Notes: generated by a model from the sequence alone, not told the origin. Positions 43,692 through 52,646 are shown, counted from the stretch's first letter. The stretch: 64,000 bases of DNA from UBA1127 sp034422455 (GCA_034422455.1 DAOUJQ010000012.1:124001-188000), one strand, 5' to 3'. Made by a program: numbers and translations.

Positions 43692-44405
43692 CTACGGAAA
43701 CCCCAGCCGCCGCTCCTTCAGGCTCACGTAGCCGTCGCGCGCCAGCACGATATGGTCCAGCAACTCGATGTCCAGCAGTCGCCCGGCCTCCAGCAGCTTG
43801 CCGGTCACCTGCACGTCCTCGCGGCTCGGCGTCGGGTCGCCCGACGGGTGGTTGTGCACGACGATGACCGACTTGCAGTTCTCCCGCACCGCGTCCCGGA
43901 AGACCTCCGATGCCCGCACGTCAGCCGAGTTCACTGTGCCGTTGTAGACCTCCCGGACCCCCATCACGTAGTTCCTGGTGTTCAGCAGGATCACCCGCAG
44001 GCTCTCCTTGCTGAGCCACATCATTTCCGGCATGAGCAGGTGCGCGACGTCGGCGGAGGAGGACACCTGCGCGCGGGCGTCGCTCGGCAGCGATGCGATG
44101 CGCTTGCCCAGCTCCATTGCCGCCATGACCTCCGCGGCCTTTGCCGGGCCCAGCCCGTGCTGTTGCAACAGCTCGCCGAAGCTTGTCTGCGCCAGCCCGG
44201 AGAGCCCCTGGCGCATGGCGAGGAGTCGCTTGGAGAGGGTGAAAACGTCCTCGTCCTTCGTGCCCGTGCGGAGCAGTATGGCGAGGAGTTCGTGGCTGCT
44301 GAGGGCGCCGGGCCCCTGATCGCGCAGCCGCTCGCGGGGCCGGTCCTCTGCGGGGAGGTCGTGGATTCTTCCCTGATAGCCGGAGGGAGGAGCATGCTCG
44401 GCCAA
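43692..44405 (-). CDS. radC: RadC-family JAMM protein
   Basis: The 237 residues comprise an N-terminal helix-hairpin-helix region (LLQQHGLGPAKAAEVMA) and a C-terminal MPN+ domain with the metal-binding motif HNHPSGDPTPSRED. RadC proteins were named for DNA repair, but the true activity is unresolved. The gene is on the same strand as the ribosomal cluster upstream. Confidence 0.93.
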   Translation of the reverse strand: MAEHAPPSGYQGRIHDLPAEDRPRERLRDQGPGALSSHELLAILLRTGTKDEDVFTLSKRLLAMRQGLSGLAQTSFGELLQQHGLGPAKAAEVMAAMELGKRIASLPSDARAQVSSSADVAHLLMPEMMWLSKESLRVILLNTRNYVMGVREVYNGTVNSADVRASEVFRDAVRENCKSVIVVHNHPSGDPTPSREDVQVTGKLLEAGRLLDIELLDHIVLARDGYVSLKERRLGFP

Positions 44406-44433
44406 CGTCGTCGCCCTCCCTTGTTGGACTTGT

Positions 44434-44694
44434 CTACGGCGTGTCGGACGAGGGCCGGACGGCCTCAGCCTCCTCCCTCTTCTCCTGGCACGTCATGCAC
44501 ACGTAGTTCTCCCCCTGCTCCTCCGCAATCCCCACCGGTACGTTGCGCTTCTTCCCGCACACCGAGCAGTTCACCGCCACGAGCGGTATGTCCTCGCTCC
44601 GCGACGGATCGTTTGCGTAGCCCCGAAATCCCCTGTAGTCGGGGTTCTGGCGGCGCTGCGCCAGGTAACGCTCTCTATCCTTGCGGCGGCTCAT
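44434..44694 (-). CDS. Small zinc-ribbon protein, unknown function
   Basis: The 86-residue basic protein has two CxxC knuckles (NCSVCGKKR and YVCMTCQEKR) about 20 residues apart, suggesting one zinc ion, plus an Arg-rich N-terminus (MSRRKDRERYLAQRR). It lies 28 bases upstream of radC and downstream of rplL on the same strand. A nucleic-acid or ribosome-associated role is possible but not shown. Confidence 0.75.
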   Translation of the reverse strand: MSRRKDRERYLAQRRQNPDYRGFRGYANDPSRSEDIPLVAVNCSVCGKKRNVPVGIAEEQGENYVCMTCQEKREEAEAVRPSSDTP

Positions 44695-44732
44695 GACCTA
44701 CCGCCTTTCAGCTCGCCTGAGACCCCAAACTC

Positions 44733-44832
44733 GTCATTCCCGCGAAAGCGGGAATCCAGGAATGCCCGTTCCTACAGAGTCCGCTCACCTTGCCCCACTC
44801 CGTCGTTCCTGCGCAGGCAGGAACCCAGAGGG
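44733..44832. repeat. Dispersed palindromic repeats between rplL and the zinc-ribbon gene
   Basis: GTCATTCCCGCGAAAGCGGGAA plus TCCA at 44733-44758, and GTCGTTCCTGCGCAGGCAGGAA plus CCCAGAGG at 44802-44832. Both are hairpin-forming and could protect or end the rplJL transcript. Confidence 0.85.
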
Positions 44833-44902
44833 GTCGCGAGGCGTGGGCCGTTCACCCAGACGACTTCGCGGGCAGGACGAACGGACCTCGCTGCACCCGC
44901 AC

Positions 44903-45289
44903 CTACGAGACGGTGACCGTCGCGCCCGCCGCCTCGATCTTCGCCTTGACCTCGTCCGCCTCTTCCTTGGTCACGCCCTCGCGCACGGCCTGCGGCGCGG
45001 CCTCCACCAGGTCCTTGGCTTCCTTCAGACCCAGCGTCGTGACCTCGCGGACGGCCTTGATGACGTTGACCTTGTTCGGGCCGATGTCCGCCAGCGTCAC
45101 GGTGAACTCCGTCTGCTCCTCGTCGGGAGCGGCGGCCTCGGCAGCCCCAGCGGCCGGCGCGGCGACTGCCGCAGCGGCGACGGGCATGGCGGCGCTGACG
45201 CCCAGGATCTCCTCAAGCTGCTTGACCACCCACGCCGCGTCCAGCAGCGACAGGCTCTGAATGCCCTCCAGCACCTCTTCCCTGGTCAT
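44903..45289 (-). CDS. rplL: 50S ribosomal protein L7/L12
   Basis: Stalk protein that recruits translation GTPases. The 128 residues have the N-terminal dimerisation domain, an Ala/Glu-rich hinge (AAAAVAAPAAGAAEAAAP), and the C-terminal domain with KVNVIKAVREVTTLGLKEAKDLVE. It follows rplJ after 30 bases. rpoB, its usual downstream neighbour, is absent. Confidence 0.96.
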   Translation of the reverse strand: MTREEVLEGIQSLSLLDAAWVVKQLEEILGVSAAMPVAAAAVAAPAAGAAEAAAPDEEQTEFTVTLADIGPNKVNVIKAVREVTTLGLKEAKDLVEAAPQAVREGVTKEEADEVKAKIEAAGATVTVS

Positions 45290-45319
45290 TGCCCAACTCC
45301 TCCCATTGTGTTTGCTTTG

Positions 45320-45871
45320 CTAGCTTTGCTTCTCGACGTTTCGTTGCAATACCGTCGCCACGCCGCGCCCGGGGCCGCTCATGGCGAAGACCATCTGCTG
45401 CGATGGGCCGTTGATGGCCCGGGCCAGCCGGGCGCCCAGGCTGGCGATCTGCCCCATCAGCTGCGCCATGACCACAGGCCGCGGCGGCAGCGTAGCCAGC
45501 GCCGTCACCTCCTGCGCCGACAGCACGCTGCCCTCGACCATCGCGCCGTTCACGGCCATTGTGATCCGCGACGCGCGGATGTGCTCGGTCAGCAGCTTGG
45601 CGGCCTCTGCGGGGTCGCCCTGGCCCATGAGCAGCCCCGTCGGTCCCGTCAGCAGCTGCTTGATCTGCGGCGAGCCGATCTCGTCGGCCGCCAGCGACGC
45701 CAGGGTGTTTTTGACGACGCGGTACTCCAGCCCCTGGCTCCGCAGCTTCCGGCGGAACTCCGTCATGGTCGCCACGCTCAGGCCGGTGAATCCCGTGCTG
45801 ATGAGGAACGATGCTTCCGTCAGCTGTTCCTTCAGATCGGCCACCGTTTCGACGTTCTTCTGTGACGGCAA
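45320..45871 (-). CDS. rplJ: 50S ribosomal protein L10
   Basis: Stalk base protein binding 23S rRNA and L12 dimers, 183 residues, typical length. The sequence begins MPSQKNVETVADLKEQL and contains the STGFTGLSVATMTEFRRKLR and YRVVKNTLA motifs. It is preceded by an L10-type leader with an attenuating hairpin, so expression is probably autoregulated by L10(L12)4. Confidence 0.95.
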   Translation of the reverse strand: MPSQKNVETVADLKEQLTEASFLISTGFTGLSVATMTEFRRKLRSQGLEYRVVKNTLASLAADEIGSPQIKQLLTGPTGLLMGQGDPAEAAKLLTEHIRASRITMAVNGAMVEGSVLSAQEVTALATLPPRPVVMAQLMGQIASLGARLARAINGPSQQMVFAMSGPGRGVATVLQRNVEKQS

Positions 45872-45914
45872 CGCTCACACTCCCTGGGTCTGAATTGCCC
45901 AAAACAGAACAAGA

Positions 45915-45933
45915 CCCCGGCCAAAGACCGGGG
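45915..45933 (-). terminator. Attenuator hairpin in the rplJ leader
   Basis: CCCCGG (45928-45933, minus strand) pairs with CCGGGG (45915-45920), followed by TCTTGTTCTGTTTT. It lies about 45 bases before rplJ inside the leader, where it would reduce read-through when L10 is in excess. Confidence 0.75.
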
Positions 45934-46016
45934 CGCGGCGCGACTGTGCGCTCTACACACCACCTGCGTGGGGGCTGTCGCAATTACGCCTCTCGGCGAC
46001 CCACGGTCTTCGGCGA
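45934..46016 (-). ncRNA. Ribosomal L10 leader
   Basis: The minus-strand leader shows the features of the L10 leader family: GAAGACCG followed by GGGTCGC, a GAGAGGCGTAATT segment, and CCACGCAGGTGG. L10(L12)4 binding to this RNA represses rplJL. Assignment is by motif recognition; a covariance search would settle it. Confidence 0.75.
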
Positions 46017-46023
46017 CTCTCCT

Positions 46024-46053
46024 ATTGTATGCGGGTCATATAGCGGTTGCCAA
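46024..46053 (-). promoter_or_regulatory. Promoter of rplJ-rplL
   Basis: TTGGCA (46048-46053) and TACAAT (46024-46029) are 18 bases apart. This gives rplJL a start site near 46017, separate from the rplKA transcript. Confidence 0.7.
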
Positions 46054-46124
46054 CCCCGGTTGTGAAGCTGGGGTTGCTTGCCCTTGCGATGAGGTGGGCG
46101 GAAGCGGCCCTGCGTGGCGGCTTG

Positions 46125-46508
46125 TCACACCCCCGCCAGCCGCTGCGCGTCCCGGATGTAGTCCGCAGTCTCGCGGATCAATCGTTCCGTTTCCACTGGC
46201 TGGCAGTAGTCGTGGTAGAAGCAATCGCCGTGGAGAACAGCCTGACGTTCCAGGTAGCGGAGCCGGAGGTCTCGCAGGGAGGGGTCTGCCTCTGAGGCCA
46301 AACGGAGCCTTCTACCGGCAGTGGTGGAGGTGTGGGGGTCCTCTCCGGTGCGGCTGAGGATGAGGGCCTCAGTGGCGCGGACAGCCGCGCACCATGCCTT
46401 CTCAGCAGCGTCCCGAATGTCCCCCGCCGACAACTGCGTCAATGCCGCGTCCAGCATCTCCTGGGCGTCGGCAAAAACGGCGGTAGCGTCGGTTCCGGCA
46501 GTGGTCAC
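46125..46508 (-). CDS. HEPN/PaREP1-like protein
   Basis: The 127-residue, mostly helical protein resembles PaREP1/HEPN-type sequences: repeated helices with AEKAWCAAVRATEALILSRTG, RRLRLASEAD and a LHGDCFYHDYCQPVETERLI segment. The R-x4-6-H catalytic motif of HEPN nucleases is not clear. GTG start with AGGAG four bases upstream. It stands between rplA and rplJ, an unusual position. It may be an inserted accessory gene; the function is unknown. Confidence 0.65.
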   Translation of the reverse strand: MTTAGTDATAVFADAQEMLDAALTQLSAGDIRDAAEKAWCAAVRATEALILSRTGEDPHTSTTAGRRLRLASEADPSLRDLRLRYLERQAVLHGDCFYHDYCQPVETERLIRETADYIRDAQRLAGV

Positions 46509-46594
46509 GGTTCTCCTAGAAAGGCCTGTTGGGGAAAGTATAGCACACGCCCTTCAAGGGCCTCGGGGCCTGCGGCCAATGGCTCGCACACGGT

Positions 46595-46617
46595 GGGGGC
46601 GACTCTTGTGGTCGCCC
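46595..46617. repeat. GGGCGAC-N7-GTCGCCC hairpin repeat
   Basis: A 7-bp hairpin GGGCGAC (46597-46603) with GTCGCCC (46611-46617) around TCTTGTG. The same unit with CCTTGTG recurs at 52001-52021. It sits just after the rplA stop and may act as a transcript end. Confidence 0.75.
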
Positions 46618-46630
46618 TCTCCCTCGCACC

Positions 46631-47365
46631 CTACTCCACCCGCAGCGCCTGCGCCTCCTGCACGTTCACCCGCAGGCTCGGCCCCATGGTGGACGTCAGG
46701 TGGATGGTCTTGTACAGGTTGCCCTTCACGGCCTCCGGGCGCGCCTCGGTGACCGCCTGCACCGCCGCCGCCATGTTCTGCAGCAGCGCCTCGTCGTCGA
46801 AGCTCAGCTTGCCGATGGGCATGTGCAGGTTTGCCGAGCGGTCCATGCGGAACTCGACGCGGCCGCCCTTCGCCTCGCGGATGGCTCGCGGGATGTCCTG
46901 CTGCTGCACGACGGTGCCCGTCCGCGGGTTGGGCATGAGGCCCCTCCGGCCGAGCACGCGGCCAAGCCTGCCGATCTGCCCCATCATCTCCGGTGTCGCG
47001 ATGGACACCTCGAAGTCGACCCAGCCCTCGTGCTCGATCTTGCGGATGAGGTCCGCGTCGCCGATGTAGTCGGCCCCGGCCTCCCGCGCGATGGTCTCGG
47101 CCTCGCCCTGCACGAAGGCCACCACCCGCTGCGACTTGCCCGTGCCGTACGGCAGCATCGTCACGCTGCGAATGAGCTGGTCGGCGTGCCGGGGGTCGGC
47201 GTTCGTCTTGATGTGCAGCTCGACCGTCTCGTCGAACTTGGCCGGCGCCATCTCCTTCAGGATGCGGATCGCCTCCGCCGGCGGGTACGGGTGAAGGTGC
47301 TCGCGCTGCTTCGCGGCGTTGTCCCACCGCTTGCCGTGGGAGCGGGTACTCGTCTCCGTAGTCAT
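46631..47365 (-). CDS. rplA: 50S ribosomal protein L1
   Basis: The 244 residues include the L1 signature region MPNPRTGTVV and the segments DETVELHIKTNADPRHADQ and KSQRVVAFVQGEAE. It binds 23S rRNA at the L1 stalk. Directly downstream of rplK (the stop of rplK and start of rplA abut), in the conserved nusG-rplK-rplA order. Confidence 0.97.
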   Translation of the reverse strand: MTTETSTRSHGKRWDNAAKQREHLHPYPPAEAIRILKEMAPAKFDETVELHIKTNADPRHADQLIRSVTMLPYGTGKSQRVVAFVQGEAETIAREAGADYIGDADLIRKIEHEGWVDFEVSIATPEMMGQIGRLGRVLGRRGLMPNPRTGTVVQQQDIPRAIREAKGGRVEFRMDRSANLHMPIGKLSFDDEALLQNMAAAVQAVTEARPEAVKGNLYKTIHLTSTMGPSLRVNVQEAQALRVE

Positions 47366-47794
47366 CTAGCCCTCCACCACTTCGATGCCCATGCTCCGGG
47401 CCGTGCCCTTGATCATCTCGACGGCCGCCTCGACGTCCGGCGAGTTCAGGTCTTCGAGCTTGTTCCGCGCGATGTCCCGCACCTGGCTGAGTGTGACCGT
47501 GCCGGCCTTCTCCCGGCGCGGTAGGCCGCTGCCCCGCTCGACGCCCGCCGCCCTGCGCAGCTGGTCTGACGCCGGCGACGTCTTGGTAACGAAGGTGAAG
47601 GAGCGGTCCTCGAACACCGTGATCGCCACGGGTACGATGTTGCCCCGCTGGTTGGCCGTCTTGGAGTTGTACTCCTTGACGAAGCCCATGATGTTCACGC
47701 CGTGCTGGCCCAGCGCGGGCCCGACCGGCGGCGCCGGTGTCGCCTCCCCCGCCGGGATTTGCAGCTTGACGATTGCCCTGACCTTCTTTGCCAT
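47366..47794 (-). CDS. rplK: 50S ribosomal protein L11
   Basis: The 142 residues match L11: the N-terminal domain (IVKLQIPAGEATPAPPVGPALGQHGVN) and RNA-binding C-terminal domain (GSGLPRREKAGTVTLSQV, ending ARSMGIEVVEG). It contacts the GTPase-associated centre. It lies 61 bases after nusG. Confidence 0.97.
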   Translation of the reverse strand: MAKKVRAIVKLQIPAGEATPAPPVGPALGQHGVNIMGFVKEYNSKTANQRGNIVPVAITVFEDRSFTFVTKTSPASDQLRRAAGVERGSGLPRREKAGTVTLSQVRDIARNKLEDLNSPDVEAAVEMIKGTARSMGIEVVEG

Positions 47795-47855
47795 GAGACC
47801 CTCTCAAAATGAGCGCCGGCCAAGGCCGGCGCCCGTTGTTCGCGCCGATTGGCGG

Positions 47856-48458
47856 TTACCCGATGCGCTCCGCCTGCAGGAAGTCCAACTCCACCGGCGT
47901 TTCCCGCCCGAAGAACGACACCAGCACGCGGACCTTGCCCTTGTCCGCCATGACCTCGTCCACCACGCCGATGAACTCGCTGAACGGGCCGTCCACCACC
48001 TTGACGCTCTGGCCCTTCGCCAGGCCCACCTTTGCGCGGGGCTGGGTGTCGACCATGCGCTTGAAGATGTTGTTGACCTCCCGCTCCGTCAGCGGCACCG
48101 GGCGCGCCTTGCGCTCGCCCTCCTCGTCGGCGGAAATGAAGCCGGTGATGCCGGGCGTGTTCCGCACGACGTACCAGCTCTGGTCGTCCATGTTCAGCCG
48201 CACCAGCACGTAGCCGGGGAACAGCCGCTCCCGCTTGGGGCTGCGGCGGCCGTCCTTGATCTCGACCACCTCTTCCGTGGGCACGACGACCTCGAAGATC
48301 TTGTTCCGCACGTCCATGGTGGCGATGCGCTGTTCGAGGTTCTTCTTGACCCGGTCTTCCATGCCGGAGTAGCAGTGGACGATGTACCAATGCCCCTCGA
48401 CGGCTTCCGGGGACTGCTGGTCTTCCGCTATCTGGCCTACGTTTTCCTGCGTAGTCAC
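47856..48458 (-). CDS. nusG: Transcription termination/antitermination protein NusG
   Basis: The 200-residue protein has the NGN domain (WYIVHCYSGMEDRVKKNLEQR, LFPGYVLVRLNMDD) and a C-terminal KOW domain (GQSVKVVDGPFSEFIGVVDEV). It links RNA polymerase to Rho or the ribosome. It follows secE by 22 bases in the standard order. Confidence 0.96.
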   Translation of the reverse strand: MTTQENVGQIAEDQQSPEAVEGHWYIVHCYSGMEDRVKKNLEQRIATMDVRNKIFEVVVPTEEVVEIKDGRRSPKRERLFPGYVLVRLNMDDQSWYVVRNTPGITGFISADEEGERKARPVPLTEREVNNIFKRMVDTQPRAKVGLAKGQSVKVVDGPFSEFIGVVDEVMADKGKVRVLVSFFGRETPVELDFLQAERIG

Positions 48459-48480
48459 CTCGTCCTCCCTTTCCTCGGCC

Positions 48481-48726
48481 CTATCCCAACGTGTTGCGAG
48501 CCAGCAGGCTGAAGAGGAAATCCAGGACCCCTAGTATTGCGCCGATGAGCCCGGCGACTGCTATCACCACGCCCGTGAGCCGGGTGGCCTCCTGGCGGGT
48601 GGGCCACTCGGCCTTGCGCAGCTCGGCGTACACCTCGCCGAAGAACCCCAGGCGGAACATGTTCCGCTGGGCAGCGGAGGTCATGCTCTGCTGCAGTGAG
48701 GGCCTGCGGACGTTTTGCCGGGCCAT
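48481..48726 (-). CDS. secE: Preprotein translocase subunit SecE
   Basis: Short single-helix form, 81 residues. The conserved amphipathic segment EVYAELRKAEWPTRQEATRLT precedes the transmembrane helix (about 51-75). It stabilises SecY in the export channel. Located between rpmG and nusG, as in most bacteria. Confidence 0.95.
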   Translation of the reverse strand: MARQNVRRPSLQQSMTSAAQRNMFRLGFFGEVYAELRKAEWPTRQEATRLTGVVIAVAGLIGAILGVLDFLFSLLARNTLG

Positions 48727-48731
48727 GGCGG

Positions 48732-48896
48732 CTATCGGACCTCGCGGTGCAAGGTATGACCCTGGCAGCGGCTGCAGTACTTGCGCCGCTCCAGCCGCTG
48801 CGGGTCATTCCGGCGGTTCTTCTGGCTGTGGTAGTTGCGCTCCCGGCAATCCGTGCACTGGAAGGTGATGGCGTTCCGGTCGCCCTTCTTTGCCAT
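48732..48896 (-). CDS. rpmG: 50S ribosomal protein L33
   Basis: A 54-residue gene shorter than usual detection limits. It reads MAKKGDRNAITFQCTDC... with zinc-binding pairs C14-x2-C17 and C41-x2-C44, the Cys-containing form of L33, and ends GHTLHREVR. It lies between tuf and secE, the conserved position. Confidence 0.95.
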   Translation of the reverse strand: MAKKGDRNAITFQCTDCRERNYHSQKNRRNDPQRLERRKYCSRCQGHTLHREVR

Positions 48897-48903
48897 GTCG
48901 CTC

Positions 48904-50094
<1,191 letters not shown>

Positions 50095-50118
50095 TGCGAC
50101 TAACTCCTCCTAGCGTTC

Positions 50119-50193
50119 TGGAGCCCACAGCCGGAATCGAACCGGCGACCCCGTTCTTACCAAGAACGTGCTCTGCCTCTGAGCTATGTGGGC
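50119..50193 (-). tRNA. tRNA-Thr (anticodon GGT)
   Basis: Acceptor GCCCACA (50187-50193) pairs with 50123-50129, D arm GCTC/GAGC, anticodon stem CGTTC/GAACG with loop TTGGTAA, T arm GCCGG/CCGGC, encoded CCA (50119-50121). It is 24 bases upstream of tuf. Confidence 0.96.
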
Positions 50194-50221
50194 CCGATTT
50201 TTTGTTTCCCTGCGTTTGGAC

Positions 50222-50306
50222 TGGAGGGAGTAGGATTCGAACCTACGAAGCCCTTCCGGGCGCCAGATTTACAGTCTGGTGCGATTGGCCGCTCCGCCAT
50301 CCCTCC
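50222..50306 (-). tRNA. tRNA-Tyr (anticodon GTA)
   Basis: Class II tRNA with a long variable arm. Acceptor GGAGGGA (50300-50306) pairs with 50223-50229; anticodon stem CCAGA/TCTGG with loop CTGTAAA; variable arm CGCCCGGAAGGGCTTC; T arm GTAGG/CCTAC. CCA is not encoded. Confidence 0.96.
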
Positions 50307-50394
50307 TAGGGTTTACCAGTGTAGCACCGTAGGAACCTCATCGCCAATCCCTGCCGAGGGCACAGCGTGGCTGGCGTGAGTGCAGCCGTGGCTC

Positions 50395-50466
50395 AGCCCC
50401 AGACCGGATTCGAACCGATAACCTGGCGATTACAGGTCGCCTGCGCTACCATTGCGCCACTGGGGC
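50395..50466 (-). tRNA. tRNA-Thr (anticodon TGT), with C at position 33
   Basis: Acceptor GCCCCAG (50460-50466) pairs with 50396-50402, D arm GCGC/GCGC, anticodon stem GGCGA/TCGCC, T arm ATCGG/CCGGT. The anticodon loop is CCTGTAA: the base before the anticodon is C, whereas nearly all elongator tRNAs have U33. CCA is not encoded. First tRNA of the tuf cluster. Confidence 0.88.
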
Positions 50467-50512
50467 ATAAGAAGAGGTCCCGCATGGGCAACACTGCCAA
50501 ACAACCCTTTTG

Positions 50513-50541
50513 ATGGTAGCGAAGGCGCTCGGCATCGTCAA
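50513..50541 (-). promoter_or_regulatory. Promoter of the tRNA-tuf operon
   Basis: TTGACG (50536-50541, minus strand) and TACCAT (50513-50518) are 17 bases apart, about 47 bases upstream of the first tRNA. Confidence 0.65.
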
Positions 50542-50598
50542 TAAGCATCGGGTATTCTGGAGATAGGGACCCAACCGACGCCAAAGGGGCCATGCTGA

Positions 50599-51897
50599 AT
50601 GCGCCGCACCACGAAGACCGACTCCCAACCCGCCATGCTCCGCCGCTATTTCACCGCTCTCCTCCTGACCGTAGCCGTCTTCACCCTCGCAGTCGCCGCG
50701 TGGGCGTGCGCCTCCGGTGACGCCGATGGCACGGCCCAGCCCGCCGCTGCCGGCTCCCAGCCCTCCATCTCGACCTCGTCCTCCATGCCGGCGCCTGACG
50801 AGACCCCGTGGCCCACCGTGACGTCGACGCCTGACTTCGGCGACGACGAGGAGCTCCGGCGCGCCCGCTTCTCCACCCGCGGCTGGAAGACCGACTTCAG
50901 CAAACGATCTATCCCGCTGAACGAGATTTTGTCGGGCGGGCCTGGCAAGGACGGCATTCCCTCCATCGACGCCCCCGTCTTCGAGTCCATCGCCGCCGGC
51001 GACGACTGGCTGGAGGACCGCGAAGGCGTCCAGGTCGTGGAGGTCGACGGCGAGGCCAGGGCCTACCCCCTCGCCATCCTCATCTGGCACGAGATCGTCA
51101 ACGACACCATCGGCGGCGTGCCCGTGGCCGTGACCTACTGCCCCCTGTGCAACTCCGCCATCACCTTCGACCGGCGGCTTGGCGGCCGCACCCTCGACTT
51201 CGGCGTCTCCGGCGTCCTGCGCCACAGCGACCTCGTCATGTACGACCGGCAGACCGAGTCCTGGTGGCAGCAGGTCACCGGCGAGGCAATCGTCGGCGAG
51301 CTGACCGGCGAGCGCCTGGCGCTCATGCCGTCGTTCCTGGTCTCGTGGGGCGATTTCAAGGACGCCTACCCGGACGCGGAGGTGCTCTCCCGCGACACCG
51401 GCCACCGCCGCCAGTACGGCCGCAACCCCTACGAGCTCTACGACCGCCAGAACCCCTTCCTCTTCCGCGGCGAGCCTGACAAGCGCCTCCGCGCCCTCGA
51501 CCGCGTCGTGGTCGTCGAGGATGGCGTCGAGGCTGTCGCCTTCCCGCTGACGGCGCTGGAGCAGGAGCCCGTCGTGCACTACACCCTCGGCGACCGCGAC
51601 ATGGTGGTCTTCTTCCAGCTCGGCACGGCCTCCGCGCTCGACGACGCATCCGTGGCGGAGGGCCGCGACGTGGGCGCCGGCGCCGCCTACCGCCCCGAGG
51701 CCAACGGTATGCCCCTCACCTTCACTGCCGTCGACGAGCACTTTGTCGACGACCAGACCGGCAGCCGTTGGAACCTCCTCGGCCACGCCGTCGACGGCCC
51801 CCTCGCCGGCGCACGACTGGAGCCCGTCGTCCACGGCACCCACTTCTGGTTCGCCTGGGCCGTCTTCAAACCCCACACCACCGTCTACGGCGCCTGA
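50599..51897 (+). CDS. DUF3179 lipoprotein-like secreted protein
   Basis: The 432 residues start with a signal sequence (YFTALLLTVAVFTLAVAAWACAS, with a possible lipobox Cys), a Pro/Ser/Thr-rich linker, then the DUF3179 domain. The latter shows VQVVEVDGEARAYPLAIL, WHEIVNDTIGG and the Cys motif TYCPLCNSA, which may bind metal. Function of DUF3179 is unknown. The gene is divergent from the tRNA-tuf operon and is followed by a repeat-rich gap. Confidence 0.85.
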   Translation: MRRTTKTDSQPAMLRRYFTALLLTVAVFTLAVAAWACASGDADGTAQPAAAGSQPSISTSSSMPAPDETPWPTVTSTPDFGDDEELRRARFSTRGWKTDFSKRSIPLNEILSGGPGKDGIPSIDAPVFESIAAGDDWLEDREGVQVVEVDGEARAYPLAILIWHEIVNDTIGGVPVAVTYCPLCNSAITFDRRLGGRTLDFGVSGVLRHSDLVMYDRQTESWWQQVTGEAIVGELTGERLALMPSFLVSWGDFKDAYPDAEVLSRDTGHRRQYGRNPYELYDRQNPFLFRGEPDKRLRALDRVVVVEDGVEAVAFPLTALEQEPVVHYTLGDRDMVVFFQLGTASALDDASVAEGRDVGAGAAYRPEANGMPLTFTAVDEHFVDDQTGSRWNLLGHAVDGPLAGARLEPVVHGTHFWFAWAVFKPHTTVYGA

Positions 51898-51912
51898 TAG
51901 TGCCTACCCCCT

Positions 51913-52248
51913 CGTCGCCCCTGCGCAGGCAGGGGCCCCGACAAACACGACACTCCTTGTCATTCCCGCACAGGCGGGAACCCCACCCCGTCTCCCGTAG
52001 GGGCGACCCTTGTGGTCGCCCGTTCCGCCGGAAGGCGGAAACACCCTGCTTCGCCGCGGCCGACGACCCATGCCTCCCACCCCCTCACACCTGCGCATGC
52101 CGCTATCCAGAAACCCCGCACCCAGCGGCGGCTGCCACACCGGCCCCCTTCCGGCGCCCCTGCGCAGGCAGGGGCGCCGACAAACACACCCCCCGCCTGT
52201 CGAAGGGCCGTCGCGTCCCCCCCATACCGGCATATGCCGGTATCCAGC
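51913..52248. repeat. Cluster of palindromic dispersed repeats
   Basis: The 408-base gap before the cupin gene holds no gene and is almost entirely repeats. GTCGCCCCTGCGCAGGCAGG units are at 51913-51947 and 52154-52190; GTCATTCCCGC...GCGGGAA at 51958-51982; GGGCGAC/GTCGCCC at 52001-52021. TTCCGCCGGAAGGCGGAA is at 52023-52040, and TACCGGCATATGCCGGTATCC units are at 52089-52114 (degenerate) and 52225-52248. Confidence 0.85.
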
Positions 52249-52305
52249 GACGGCGGCACAGCGTATCCTCGCACCAAACCAAACCCTGAAAGCCGGAGCA
52301 CGACC

Positions 52306-52629
52306 ATGCCCACCAACATCTACACCCTCCCCAACCCCCTGCCCGCCGGCGAGCTCTTCACAGACCTCATCCCCGACCGTGGCGTCAAGATCGAGCGCAT
52401 CGTCTCCAGCGGCCAGTCAACCCCGCCCGGCCAGTGGTACGACCAGCCCCGCGACGAGTGGGTCGCCCTCCTCCAGGGCGAGGCAACCCTCCAGTTCGAG
52501 GACGCCCCCGATGTCACCCTCCGCCCCGGCGACCACCTGCTCATCCCGGCGCACCGTCGCCACCGCGTCGCCCGCACCAGCGCTTCACCCCCGTGCATCT
52601 GGCTCGCCGTCCACGGCCCGCTGACGTAG
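52306..52629 (+). CDS. Cupin-domain protein
   Basis: Small single-domain cupin of 107 residues. The core includes TPPGQWYDQPRDEWVALLQG and motif 2 LRPGDHLLIPAHRRHRVA, with His pairs that could coordinate a metal, though the first cupin motif lacks the standard HxH. Ribosome-binding CCGGAG precedes ATG 52306. It is isolated between two repeat clusters; function unknown. Confidence 0.82.
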   Translation: MPTNIYTLPNPLPAGELFTDLIPDRGVKIERIVSSGQSTPPGQWYDQPRDEWVALLQGEATLQFEDAPDVTLRPGDHLLIPAHRRHRVARTSASPPCIWLAVHGPLT

Positions 52630-52646
52630 CCCACACCCCCCGATTG

